Shown: one piece after another, positions 1-7,742 of the stretch
Position numbering within the stretch: the stretch's first letter is position 1
How the letters are laid out: each line of letters starts with the position of its first letter
Source of the DNA: Bradyrhizobium monzae
Lineage (GTDB): Bacteria > Pseudomonadota > Alphaproteobacteria > Rhizobiales > Xanthobacteraceae
Assembly: GCF_021458635.1 (NCBI RefSeq)
Contig: NZ_JAIRDQ010000008.1
Span: 62,001 to 126,000 of the forward strand
Direction: 5' to 3'
DNA length: 64,000 bases
Notes under the pieces: generated by a model
What the model was told of the DNA's origin: nothing
What the model saw: the letters and a program-made list of their open reading frames with translations, nothing else
The model's database searches: none
Program-made: the position numbers and the translations under genes

Positions 1-510
1 CTTGCGCGGCACGTTGCGCGACAGCGCCACCATCGGCGTCGAGCAGAACAGGCCGATGTCGACGCCGGGTGTGGCGAAGCTCGCCGCATCCGATGCGATC
101 GCGAGATCGCAGCTCGCCACGAGCTGGCAGCCGGCCGCGGTCGCGATGCCCTGGACCGAAGCGACCACCGGCTTCGGCAGACGCACGACCGCCTGCATCA
201 TCGCGCTGCAGGCGTTCATGAGTTCAGCGAAATAGGCGCGGCCGCGATCCGGATCGCTGCGGCGCGCGGTCAGCTCCTTCATGTCGTGACCGGCGGAGAA
301 GGCGGGACCGTTGGCGGCGATCACGACGCCGCGGATGGACTTGTTGTCGCGGATCTCGTCGAGTTCGGCATGCAGGCCGGCGATCATCGCTTCCGACAGG
401 CTGTTGCGCGCTGCCGGCCGGTTGAGGGTCAGCACCGCGATGGCGCCGACCATTTCGCGCAGCAGAATTGGCGGTTGCGGGGACGAGGCGCGGGCGGCCT
501 GGGTGGACAT
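1..510 (-). CDS. Enoyl-CoA hydratase/isomerase (crotonase) family protein, C-terminus cut by window
   Basis: Reading the minus strand from ATG at 510 gives 170 codons of a crotonase-fold protein that runs off the left edge, so the C-terminal third is not visible. The two backbone segments forming the oxyanion hole are recognisable: AFSAGHDMKEL at about residues 75-85 and GIATAAGCQLV at about 130-140, followed by FATPGVDIGLF. The family hydrates, isomerises or hydrolyses acyl-CoA thioesters in the cytoplasm. The overall look (NRPAARNSLSEAM near the N terminus) resembles the ECHDC3-like enoyl-CoA hydratases, but the substrate cannot be read from the sequence. It is divergent from the thioesterase gene starting at 597, with only 86 bp between them, so the two may share a control region. 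The family call is firm; the exact reaction is open. Confidence 0.9.
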   Translation of the reverse strand, partial: MSTQAARASSPQPPILLREMVGAIAVLTLNRPAARNSLSEAMIAGLHAELDEIRDNKSIRGVVIAANGPAFSAGHDMKELTARRSDPDRGRAYFAELMNACSAMMQAVVRLPKPVVASVQGIATAAGCQLVASCDLAIASDAASFATPGVDIGLFCSTPMVALSRNVPRK

Positions 511-596
511 CAAGGCGTTTCCGGTTGGATTATTGCAGTTGGATGATGCAGATAACCTAATGTAACAGGTCCCGTGAAGCGAGGGTGGGGAACAGC

Positions 597-1025
597 ATGG
601 CGGCAGCGAAAATGAGCGTGGCGGAGGTCGAGCAGTTTCTCCGTGCCGAGTTTCCCCAGGCGTTCGGCGGCGACGACGTCACGATCGAGAGCGCGGACGG
701 CCAGACCTGCCTTTTGCGCCAGCGCTTCAGCGAACGGATGCTGCGGCCGGGTGGAACCGTCTCAGGCCCGACGCTGATGGCACTGGCCGATTTCGCCATG
801 TACGTGGTGCTGCTGTCGGCCATCGGCCCGGTCGGGCTCGCCGTGACCACCAATCTCAACATCAATTTTCTGCGCAAGGGCCAGCCGGGACAGGACGTGC
901 TGGCGGAGGCCCGGTTGCTCAAGCTCGGCAAGCGCCTCGCGGTCGGGGAGGTGAAGCTGCTGTCCGGGACGTCCCCCGATCCGATTGCCCACGTCACATC
1001 GACCTATTCCATTCCAAATATTTGA
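597..1025 (+). CDS. PaaI/YiiD-type hotdog thioesterase
   Basis: Encodes 142 residues of a single hotdog domain. The stretch LRPGGTVSGPTLMALAD (about residues 49-65) corresponds to the HGG-type active-site helix of PaaI-like acyl-CoA thioesterases, with the histidine replaced, and LAVTTNLNINFLRKG matches the conserved strand that follows. A typical member hydrolyses an acyl-CoA thioester as a cytoplasmic homotetramer. An upstream GTG at 585 is in frame, but ATG 597 is preferred because GGGTGGGG lies at a good ribosome-binding distance. The gene is divergent from a crotonase gene, which fits a role in acyl-CoA metabolism. The substrate is unknown. Confidence 0.85.
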   Translation: MAAAKMSVAEVEQFLRAEFPQAFGGDDVTIESADGQTCLLRQRFSERMLRPGGTVSGPTLMALADFAMYVVLLSAIGPVGLAVTTNLNINFLRKGQPGQDVLAEARLLKLGKRLAVGEVKLLSGTSPDPIAHVTSTYSIPNI

Positions 1026-1097
1026 GCTTTTCGCAGGTAATATCGCACCTTAATTTCAAGATACTGATTTTGTTGATGTAATTTGCGTCGCTGGGCA

Positions 1098-1126
1098 TTG
1101 ACCGTTGCGCGTGTCTTCTCTAGAAA
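1098..1126 (+). promoter_or_regulatory. Probable sigma-70-type promoter for rplM-rpsI
   Basis: TTGACC at 1098-1103 and TAGAAA at 1121-1126 are separated by exactly 17 bp, about 58 bp ahead of the rplM start codon. Inferred from spacing and sequence only. Confidence 0.5.
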
Positions 1127-1183
1127 CCCGCGCAGTCCGGTGCGGTGTTCGCGCCGCTATTCCCCGTCCACGGAAACTCTGAC

Positions 1184-1648
1184 ATGAAAACCTTTTCGGC
1201 AAAGCCGGCCGAGGTGACGAAGAAGTGGGTGCTGATCGACGCCAAGGGTCTGGTCGTCGGCCGTCTCGCCACCATCGTTGCCATGCGCCTGCGCGGCAAG
1301 CACCTCCCGACCTACACCCCGCACGTTGATTGCGGCGACAACGTCATCATCATCAACGCCCAGCATGCGGTCCTCACCGGCCGCAAGCGCGAGCAGAAGA
1401 CCTATTACAAGCACACCGGCTATGTTGGCCACATCAAGGAGCGCACCGCGCGCCAGATCCTTGAAGGCAAGCATCCCGAGCGCGTGCTGGAGAAGGCCGT
1501 CGAGCGCATGATCCCGCGTGGTCCGCTCGGTCGCGTCCAGATGGGCAACCTCCGCGTCTATGGCGGTGCTGATCATCCGCACGAGGCCCAGACGCCCGAG
1601 AAGATCGACATCGCCAAGTTGAACCGCAAGAACACGAGGGCCGCATAA
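1184..1648 (+). CDS. rplM: 50S ribosomal protein L13
   Basis: Encodes 154 residues, the usual bacterial length. L13 is an early-assembly protein of the large ribosomal subunit that binds 23S rRNA. Characteristic segments are WVLIDAKGLVVGRLAT near the N terminus, the TGRKREQKTYYKHTGY basic core and RMIPRGPLGRVQMGNLRVY. An in-frame upstream start at 1145 is less likely, since the family begins at MKTFSAKPAEV. It is two bases upstream of rpsI, the standard rplM-rpsI operon found in most bacteria. Confidence 0.98.
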   Translation: MKTFSAKPAEVTKKWVLIDAKGLVVGRLATIVAMRLRGKHLPTYTPHVDCGDNVIIINAQHAVLTGRKREQKTYYKHTGYVGHIKERTARQILEGKHPERVLEKAVERMIPRGPLGRVQMGNLRVYGGADHPHEAQTPEKIDIAKLNRKNTRAA

Positions 1649-1650
1649 TC

Positions 1651-2130
1651 ATGGCCGAATCCATTCAGTCGCTCGACCAGCTCTCGCAGCTCAAGACCGC
1701 GGTGGCGCCCGATGCGCCCAAGCACGAGAAGAAGGTCGACAAGTTCAACCGCGCCTACGCCACCGGCAAGCGCAAGGACGCGGTCGCCCGCGTCTGGATC
1801 AAGCCGGGTGCCGGCAAGGTCACGGTCAACTCGCGCGAGGTCGAGGTCTATTTCGCTCGTCCCGTGCTGCGCATGATGATCGAGCAGCCGTTCTCGGTGG
1901 CCGCGCGCTCCGGCCAGTACGACGTGATCTGCACCGTCGCCGGCGGCGGTCTGTCCGGTCAGGCCGGTGCCGTCCGTCACGGCATCTCCAAGGCGCTCAC
2001 CTATTTCGAGCCCGAGCTGCGCACCGTGCTCAAGAAGGGCGGCTTCCTGACCCGCGACTCCCGCGTGGTCGAGCGCAAGAAGTACGGCAAGGCCAAGGCC
2101 CGCCGGTCCTTCCAGTTCTCGAAGCGTTAA
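1651..2130 (+). CDS. rpsI: 30S ribosomal protein S9
   Basis: Encodes 159 residues. The C-terminal S9 domain is complete: ATGKRKDAVARVW opens it, GGGLSGQAGAVRHGISKAL is the family signature, and it ends in the basic tail KARRSFQFSKR, which reaches toward P-site tRNA in the small subunit. The first 30 or so residues are a lysine-rich extension, as in other alphaproteobacterial S9 proteins. It is co-transcribed with rplM and followed by a strong terminator. Confidence 0.98.
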   Translation: MAESIQSLDQLSQLKTAVAPDAPKHEKKVDKFNRAYATGKRKDAVARVWIKPGAGKVTVNSREVEVYFARPVLRMMIEQPFSVAARSGQYDVICTVAGGGLSGQAGAVRHGISKALTYFEPELRTVLKKGGFLTRDSRVVERKKYGKAKARRSFQFSKR

Positions 2131-2174
2131 TCGCTTCGGTCACATTCGCCGCGAAAGCGGCTTCAATGAAATGC

Positions 2175-2205
2175 AAAAGGGCGCTGATTTCAGCGCCCTT
2201 TTTGT
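2175..2205 (+). terminator. Rho-independent terminator of rplM-rpsI
   Basis: An 11-bp stem (AAGGGCGCTGA at 2177-2187 with TCAGCGCCCTT at 2190-2200) with a 2-nt centre, followed by a T tract, 46 bp after the rpsI stop. Confidence 0.9.
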
Positions 2206-2359
2206 TGTTCGTTTGTACGCAAATTGAAGACGAGTTTCCCGAAAACTTGGCCTCGGATGAAAACCTGAATGGAACTCGCGGGACATAGCGTCGCATCTGG
2301 AAGGGCGCGCAAATCGGATGTGCCGATCGCGTAACTGCTATGTTCAAGAGGGGGCTGAC

Positions 2360-3592
2360 ATGATGTCGCTCGATAGCATCACGCTCTATTTGGTCGCCAC
2401 GATGGTCGCCGCACTGCTCGGCGCCATGATGGTGTTTTTCGGCAGACAGGAGAACAGCCCCGCGCTGAAATGGTGGGGCACCGCCTATCTGCTCGGCGCG
2501 GCGTCCGTCGCGTTGTGGACGGCGACCGGCGACAAGCTCGGCCCACACCTGTATCTCGCATTGAATGCGGTCGGCTTCGTTGCCTGCGGCATGGTGTGGA
2601 ATGCGGCGCGCGTGTTCCACGGCCGCAAGCCGAACTGGCCCGGCCTCGTGCTCGGCGCGCTCGCCTGGGTCGCGACGGTGCTGCTGCTCGATCCCGCCGC
2701 GTCGATGCTGCGCATGATCATCGGCGCCGGCATCGTCTCGGTCTATGCGGCGCTGACCGCGAGCGAGCTCTGGGTCGAGCGGCGCAAGAGCCTGCAACGG
2801 CGCTGGCCGGCCTTCGTGGTGCCGGTGATGCACGGCTGCGTGCTGATGTTGCCGATCCTGCTCGGCAGCTTCCTGCGCCCGAACGATGCCGGCTTCTCCC
2901 ACAGCGTCTGGGTCACCGTGTTCGCAGTCGAGCTCGTGCTCTATGCCGTCGGCACCGTGTTCGTGATCTTCATGCTGGTGTCCGAGCGTACCGTCACCGC
3001 GCACCGCACCGCGGCGTCGACCGATCCGCTGACCGGCATGCTCAACCGCCGTGGCTTCTCGGAAGCCTGCGCGCGCGTGATCGAGCGCGAGGCCAAGGGC
3101 GGCCGGCCCGTCACCGTGATGATCTTCGACATCGACCATTTCAAGTCGATCAACGACCGCTTCGGCCATCCCGCCGGCGACGAGATGCTGAAGCTGTTCT
3201 CGACCGTGGTCGTCAACAATCTGCGCATCTCGGACCTGTCGGGCCGTATCGGCGGCGAGGAGTTCGCCGCACTGCTGCCCTGCGCACTGGAGGAGGGGGT
3301 GCTGGTCGCCGAGCGCGTGCGCGAAGCGTTCGAGACCTCCGGCGTCGTGGTCGATGAAGGCCCGGTCGACACCACCGTCAGCATCGGCGTGGCCGGCGGC
3401 CCCGCCGGCACCGAGCTCGAGGTGCTGCTGGCCTCGGCCGACACCGCACTGTACCAGGCCAAGCGCAGCGGCCGTAACCGTGTTGAGGCCGCCGAGGAGC
3501 TGCCGTTGTCGCTGGAGAATTGGCGCCGTCAGAGCGCTGCGCGGATCGGTGTGCCCAAGGCAGAGTCCAAGCCACAGCCGGCGACGGCCTGA
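2360..3592 (+). CDS. Membrane-bound diguanylate cyclase (GGDEF domain)
   Basis: Encodes 410 residues. The first ~210 form six or so hydrophobic segments with no recognised sensor motif. A C-terminal GGDEF domain starts around STDPLTGMLNRRGF. The active-site motif is GGEEF, and the DIDHFKSINDRFGH metal/GTP segment is intact, so the enzyme should make cyclic di-GMP from two GTP. RISD lies five residues before GGEEF and matches the RxxD product-inhibition site, suggesting feedback control by c-di-GMP. ATG 2360 is chosen because AAGAGGGGG lies just upstream; the ORF is also open from 2318. There is no neighbouring partner, and the signal it senses is unknown. Confidence 0.92.
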   Translation: MMSLDSITLYLVATMVAALLGAMMVFFGRQENSPALKWWGTAYLLGAASVALWTATGDKLGPHLYLALNAVGFVACGMVWNAARVFHGRKPNWPGLVLGALAWVATVLLLDPAASMLRMIIGAGIVSVYAALTASELWVERRKSLQRRWPAFVVPVMHGCVLMLPILLGSFLRPNDAGFSHSVWVTVFAVELVLYAVGTVFVIFMLVSERTVTAHRTAASTDPLTGMLNRRGFSEACARVIEREAKGGRPVTVMIFDIDHFKSINDRFGHPAGDEMLKLFSTVVVNNLRISDLSGRIGGEEFAALLPCALEEGVLVAERVREAFETSGVVVDEGPVDTTVSIGVAGGPAGTELEVLLASADTALYQAKRSGRNRVEAAEELPLSLENWRRQSAARIGVPKAESKPQPATA

Positions 3593-3649
3593 GACGAGAA
3601 GAGCGCGCGGTAATCCCCTGTTTACCATTCGGTTCCTACCATTGCGGTC

Positions 3650-3886
3650 ATGGAATCGATCCGTCGACAGAACCCGCAGGCTGCCCTGATGTCGCTTGAA
3701 GCCGCTGCGGCCTCGGCCCGCGGCGGCTTTGCCTGTCTGTTCTCGACCGCGGACGAATACGAGACCGCGCTGATTGCCGAGCGCCGCGCCCAGGGACGCT
3801 ACACACAGGGCCGCAGCTATTGGCCGATCGCGCTGTTTCTCGGTTGCGCGCTCATCGTTGCAGGCACCGTGCTGCTGTTCGCCTGA
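3650..3886 (+). CDS. Small single-pass membrane protein of unknown function
   Basis: Encodes 78 residues: a soluble N-terminal part of about 55 residues, then one strong C-terminal transmembrane segment (WPIALFLGCALIVAGTVLLF). I do not recognise a family with a known function. It lies 57 bp after the diguanylate cyclase gene in the same direction and directly before a terminator, so it is probably the last gene of that transcript. The tail-anchored layout suggests a membrane-associated cytoplasmic protein, but this is only topology. Confidence 0.6.
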   Translation: MESIRRQNPQAALMSLEAAAASARGGFACLFSTADEYETALIAERRAQGRYTQGRSYWPIALFLGCALIVAGTVLLFA

Positions 3887-3910
3887 GAGCGCCGCATTTT
3901 CGGCCGGGCA

Positions 3911-3935
3911 GGGCGCCGTTTCGGCGCCTTTTTCT
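3911..3935 (+). terminator. Rho-independent terminator
   Basis: GGCGCCG (3912-3918), a 3-nt loop and CGGCGCC (3922-3928), followed by TTTTT. It closes the diguanylate cyclase / small membrane protein unit. Confidence 0.85.
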
Positions 3936-3985
3936 TTGCTCCCGGCTGCGGTAGATACGGCCACCAAACAAGAGGGTGGAAACCG

Positions 3986-4282
3986 ATGATCACCGAGATC
4001 GCGCAAATCGACGTCAAGCCGGGCAGCGAAAAGGATTTTGAGGCCGCCGTCGCCAAGGCCAAGGCCGCCTTCGGCCGCTCCAAGGGCTTTCACGGGTTCG
4101 AACTGCACAAATCGATCGAGAAGCCGCAGCGCTATCGGCTGATGGTGAAATGGGCGACGCTGGAGAACCACACCGTGGATTTCCGCGGCTCCGAGAATTT
4201 CACGGAATGGCGCGGCCTCGTCGGCCAGTATTTTGCAGCGCCCCCGGAGGTCGAGCACACCGAGACCGTGCTGACGACCTGA
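3986..4282 (+). CDS. Antibiotic-biosynthesis-monooxygenase (ABM) fold protein
   Basis: Encodes 98 residues of one dimeric alpha/beta-barrel ABM domain: ITEIAQIDVKPGSEKDFE opens the first strand, GFHGFELHKSIEKPQRYRL the second, and W..LENHTVDFRGSENFTEW the helix before the last strand. Members include quinol monooxygenases, haem-degrading enzymes and many uncharacterised proteins. No haem-ligand motif specific to IsdG/HmuD can be assigned here. A good ribosome-binding site (GAGGGTGGAAACCG) precedes the ATG. The gene stands alone between terminators. Its function beyond the fold is unknown. Confidence 0.75.
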   Translation: MITEIAQIDVKPGSEKDFEAAVAKAKAAFGRSKGFHGFELHKSIEKPQRYRLMVKWATLENHTVDFRGSENFTEWRGLVGQYFAAPPEVEHTETVLTT

Positions 4283-4298
4283 GTTTGCTCTATTTTTG

Positions 4299-4374
4299 GA
4301 GCATGATCTCCGCGCAAACGCGTTCCGCGTTTGTCGCGAGGGAAAACCGCTTCACACTTTTCCGGATCATGCTC
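4299..4374. repeat. Dispersed palindromic repeat (long form)
   Basis: Outer arms GAGCATGATC (4299-4308) and GATCATGCTC (4365-4374) enclose an inner AAACGCG/CGCGTTT hairpin and a GGAAAACCG...TTTTCCGG segment. A shorter relative lies at 60508-60552 in the opposite orientation. I know this element type from Bradyrhizobium intergenic regions. Its right end reaches the first base of the stop codon (4374-4376) of the permease gene to its right. Confidence 0.85.
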
Positions 4375-5498
4375 TACGCCGCCTCTGCCAGGGGCGGCGC
4401 CTGATACGTCTTGAAATGATCGATCATGACCTTGGCGATGGCGACGAGTGGTAGCGCCAACGCCAGGCCCCAGATCCCGAAGACGACGCCGAGCAGGATC
4501 TGGAATGCGAACAGCGTGGCCGGCGGGATGTCCAGCGCTTGGCGCTGGAGGATCGGCGTCAGCACATAGCTCTCCATCGCATGCACGCCGAGGAACAGGA
4601 CCAGCGCCGATAGCGCCGGGATCCAGCCCGAGGCGAGGCTCGCCAGCACCACGACGACGCCGGCGATGATGGCGCCGACGGTCGGGATGAAGGCGAGCAG
4701 ACCGGCTTGAATTCCCAGGATGAACGAGCCGGGGATGCCGATGATGGCAAGCCCGATCCAGGTCACGAGTCCGACCGCAATCATCACGATGATCTGCGCG
4801 ATCAGCCAGCGCTCCAGCGTCTCGCCGATGCGATCGATGATGAGCGTCGCGCGGACGCGATGCTTGGCCGGTGCCAGAAACAGCAGTCCGTCGTGATAGA
4901 CGCCGGGCTGTGCGGCGAAGGCCAGTCCCAGGAACAGCACGATGAAAACGTTGCCGACGGCGCTGATCGCGCCGAACAGCAGCTTGAAGGTCTGGCTCAC
5001 GATCGCCCCGCCGCTGGAAGCAAGCGCGCCGGCGTTCGGCAATGGGGCGTGCGGGGCTGGCGTCGCGGCCGTGTCGCTGGCGGAAGAGGCGGGCGCGGCG
5101 TTGCCGAGATCGAAGAAGCTGGTGTCGATACCGCGGTGGTCGAGGAAGGATTTGACGTGTGCGATCTGCGATTTGATGGTGTTGCTCAGCAGCGATGCCT
5201 GCTCGGCGATGGTCGCGCCGCCGAGATAGGCGACACCTCCGAGCAGCGCCGCCAGCACGATGCAGACGATCGCAAGCCGCGCCGCGTGCGGCAGGTGCAT
5301 ACGGCGGCCGAGCGCATTGGTCAGCGCGTTGAGGCCGACGCCGAGCAGCATGCCGGTGAAGATCAGGAGCAGGGTGGCGGCAAAGTACCAGGTGAAGACC
5401 AGCATTGCCGTGAACAGCACGACCCCGATGCCGCCGACCGTGATCGCCCAGGCGAGATCGGAGCGGGTTTTGGGCTGTTCATCTCTGGAGATGGTCAC
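4374..5498 (-). CDS. AI-2E family (PerM-like) transporter
   Basis: Encodes 374 residues from a GTG at 5498 (MTISRDEQPKTRSDLAWAI); AAGGGA lies upstream of that GTG. The frame is open further, to 5639, but the added sequence looks non-coding. There are about eight transmembrane segments in the UPF0118/AI-2E layout: two N-terminal helices, a soluble region of about 100 residues containing an Ala/Pro-rich linker (about 150-185), then a C-terminal bundle with the conserved GLVTWIGLAIIGIPG and GAIIAGVVVVLAS segments. Relatives export autoinducer-2 or act as Na+(Li+)/H+ antiporters; which applies here cannot be told. The stop codon overlaps a palindromic repeat. Confidence 0.85.
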   Translation of the reverse strand: MTISRDEQPKTRSDLAWAITVGGIGVVLFTAMLVFTWYFAATLLLIFTGMLLGVGLNALTNALGRRMHLPHAARLAIVCIVLAALLGGVAYLGGATIAEQASLLSNTIKSQIAHVKSFLDHRGIDTSFFDLGNAAPASSASDTAATPAPHAPLPNAGALASSGGAIVSQTFKLLFGAISAVGNVFIVLFLGLAFAAQPGVYHDGLLFLAPAKHRVRATLIIDRIGETLERWLIAQIIVMIAVGLVTWIGLAIIGIPGSFILGIQAGLLAFIPTVGAIIAGVVVVLASLASGWIPALSALVLFLGVHAMESYVLTPILQRQALDIPPATLFAFQILLGVVFGIWGLALALPLVAIAKVMIDHFKTYQAPPLAEAA

Positions 5499-5745
5499 AT
5501 CACGTCCCTTTCGGAGCCGGCTGGCGCACTCTTTCGTGAAATCTTGCCTGGGATCAAGCCGGGCCCGTGCGCCGGATTGAAGCGCCCGTTGCCGGCAGAA
5601 GCCAGCGCCGCGGACGCGCAGGGGTGCCCCAAGGGGCACATTTGCGCAAAAATAGCATTGCCGTCCCGCGATCCCTTCTGTTGAATTTGTTCCATCCGGG
5701 GGGCATGTTTGGAGAATCTTTTTCGGCTGGAGGTCGGAACGGGAA

Positions 5746-6519
5746 ATGAGAAAGCCGGTCGTCGGCGTGATCGGGAACGCCCATCGCGTCGAAAATCGAT
5801 TTCAGGTCCAGATGGTCGGTGAGCGCAATTTGCGCGCAGTGGCCGAGGTCTCCGGCGGCTTGCCGGTGATGTTCGCGGGCTCGCCCGACATTACCGATAT
5901 CGCCGCACTGCTCGATACCGTCGACGGTGTCGTGCTCACCGGGGCGCGCGCCAACGTGCACCCGACCCGCTTCAACGTCGACCCTTGCGAGAAGCACGAG
6001 CCCTACGACATCCACCGCGACGAGGTCGCGCTGGCGCTCTCGGTCGCCTGCGTCGCCCGCGGCATCCCGCTGTTCGGCATCTGCCGCGGCTTGCAGGAGA
6101 TGAACGTCGCTTTCGGCGGCTCGCTGCACCCCGAGATCCGCGAAATCCCCGGTCGCATGAACCACCGCATGCCCAGGCTCGAGAATGGCGAGATCCATCC
6201 CGATCCGACCGTCGTGTTCGCCGACCGTCATGACGTCGACCTCACGCCGGGCGGTGCCTTCGCAAGGCTCCTCGGCTGCGAGAAGATCCGGGTCAATTCG
6301 CTGCACGGCCAGGGCATCCTCGAGCCCGGCAAGCGCGTGCTGATCGAAGGCCTCGCCGAGGACGGCACCATCGAGGCGATCCAGATCGCGGAAGCCTCGA
6401 CCTTCGCGCTCGGCGTGCAATGGCACGCCGAATACGACCCGCAGCGCAATCCGATCAATCGCAAGCTGTTCGAAGCGTTCGGCGAGGCGATGGTGGCGAA
6501 ACAGAGGGCGGCGGCGTAA
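5746..6519 (+). CDS. Class I glutamine amidotransferase-like gamma-glutamyl hydrolase (PuuD family)
   Basis: Encodes 257 residues of a peptidase C26 domain. The nucleophile cysteine is in GIPLFGICRGLQEMNVAFGG (about residues 107-126), and the catalytic His-Glu pair is in ALGVQWHAEYDP near 230-240. VNSLHGQGI is also typical of gamma-glutamyl-gamma-aminobutyrate hydrolases. PuuD releases GABA from gamma-Glu-GABA in putrescine breakdown. No other puu gene is nearby, so the substrate remains a family inference. It is divergent from the AI-2E family gene. Confidence 0.85.
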   Translation: MRKPVVGVIGNAHRVENRFQVQMVGERNLRAVAEVSGGLPVMFAGSPDITDIAALLDTVDGVVLTGARANVHPTRFNVDPCEKHEPYDIHRDEVALALSVACVARGIPLFGICRGLQEMNVAFGGSLHPEIREIPGRMNHRMPRLENGEIHPDPTVVFADRHDVDLTPGGAFARLLGCEKIRVNSLHGQGILEPGKRVLIEGLAEDGTIEAIQIAEASTFALGVQWHAEYDPQRNPINRKLFEAFGEAMVAKQRAAA

Positions 6520-6621
6520 GCGCGGACTTTTTGGCCGCATCGACATTGCGAACACAGCGGAGCCGGACGTGCGGCTCCGTGCTATTTCTCCATTGAATTT
6601 TCAAGCCGGAATTGCATTCCG

Positions 6622-7233
6622 ATGATTTGCAGACTGACCGTTGCCGTCTCCGTCCTGTTCGCATTTCCCGCCATCGCTCAGACCGCTGCGCCGGCCGAGG
6701 GCCCGATCACCTGCGCTTCGCCGGTGGCGCCGAGCGACACCGCCAAGAGCCTGATGCAGCGCTACGGCAAGGAGGCCGTGGTGCAGGAGCTGCCCGGCGC
6801 GGAAGGCGAAACTTACAAGGGGCTGGTGTTGTTTCCGAAGGCGAACGACCAGCGGATCGAGGTCGCCTTCGCGGAAGACAAATCGAAGCGCGTCTCCGGC
6901 CTGACATTGCGCGACAGTGCCAGGACGAGCAAATGGAACGTCGATGGCATCACGATCGGATCGAGCCTCGCCGACGTGCAGAAGGCGAGCGGTAGAGCGT
7001 TCCTGGTCGCCGGTTTTGAATGGGACTACGGCGGCTTCGTCACCGACTGGAAAGGCGGCGCGCTCGGTCGTCCGATGCAGGGCGGCTGTCGCGTGACGAT
7101 CCGCTTCGACCGGAAGTCCGCCGCGCCCAAATCGCTGCTGGGCGACGGCGTGAAGGTCGCCTCCGACAACGCGACGCTGGTGAAGTGGGCACCCGTGGTG
7201 ACGGAGATCGGGGTGATTTTTCCGGGCAAGTGA
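6622..7233 (+). CDS. Secreted protein of unknown function
   Basis: Encodes 203 residues beginning with a clear Sec signal peptide (MICRLTVAVSVLFAFPAIAQ, probable cleavage after AIA-Q or AQT-A). The mature part holds one cysteine near its start and another in GGCRVTIRF near residue 155, possibly a disulfide. The repeated pattern of short strands (KSKRVSGLTLRD, GGFVTDWKGGALG) suggests a beta-rich periplasmic domain. I recognise no named family. It has its own space, with no operon partner. Confidence 0.75.
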   Translation: MICRLTVAVSVLFAFPAIAQTAAPAEGPITCASPVAPSDTAKSLMQRYGKEAVVQELPGAEGETYKGLVLFPKANDQRIEVAFAEDKSKRVSGLTLRDSARTSKWNVDGITIGSSLADVQKASGRAFLVAGFEWDYGGFVTDWKGGALGRPMQGGCRVTIRFDRKSAAPKSLLGDGVKVASDNATLVKWAPVVTEIGVIFPGK

Positions 7234-7394
7234 GTGAGACGTGTGACTGCTACGAACCGCGCTCGCAATATCTCGGGCGGAATAAACCAATCAGCAAGAA
7301 TTGGTGCGCGCCGACTATTTCGATTCCGATTCGTTCTTTGAGAACGAAGTGGAGTCAGATGCAGAACGAAAGTCGGTAGCCTCAAACAAAAAGG

Positions 7395-7610
7395 AGCCCC
7401 GAAGGGCGCCTTTCGTGTGTTGTGACCGTTCGAGCCGATCGAACCGCGACCGGGTGCGGGGTCACCCCCGAAGCGGGCGACTTCGATCACCTTCAGCGCG
7501 GGGTAAGCGTCGATGAAGTCGTCGTCGAACACGCCGCCGGCCTCGAGGAGGGGGCCTGATCGAGGCTCTCAAGGGTCTCGCGGAGTGGGCCTCACACCGT
7601 CGGGCCCCCG
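7395..7610 (-). pseudogene. Decayed duplicate of the 3' end of glnA, with its terminator
   Basis: This region matches the 3' end of the intact glnA further right (9901-10135), in the same orientation. A run of 40 bases, 7504-7543, is identical to 10035-10074. On the minus strand it still encodes VFDDDFIDAY, then diverged residues ending in EVARF, matching VFDDDFIDAY...EVARF of GlnA. Upstream (7544-7610) the match continues with small indels. Downstream about 24 bases covering the final FDMYYSG codons are missing, and then the GGCGCC-type terminator follows. No start codon or catalytic domain is present, so this is a remnant and not a gene. Confidence 0.85.
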
Positions 7611-7742
7611 GCTCAGCATCCCGCCAGGGCTGCCGCATTACGCCCCCGTCCATTGCGTCGCACAATCGCAACGGCGGAGGACGCGCCTCCGCATTGAGGT
7701 TTGGGAGACGAACACCATATCTGGGGTAAGGGAGCCCTTGCC

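Noticed and set aside
2030..4258. A 742-codon open frame on the minus strand
   Set aside because: It runs opposite the rpsI end, a terminator, the diguanylate cyclase and two small genes; composition is that of a complement shadow in GC-rich DNA.
5624..5639. GTGCCCC-AA-GGGGCAC palindrome as an operator for the divergent AI-2E family and amidotransferase-like genes
   Set aside because: A short GC-only palindrome in GC-rich DNA is expected by chance; no regulator gene is nearby to support it.
7330..7348. 8-bp inverted repeat TTCGTTCT-TTG-AGAACGAA as an operator or att site
   Set aside because: It lies between a gene end and the glnA remnant, with no gene start close by and no second copy in the window.
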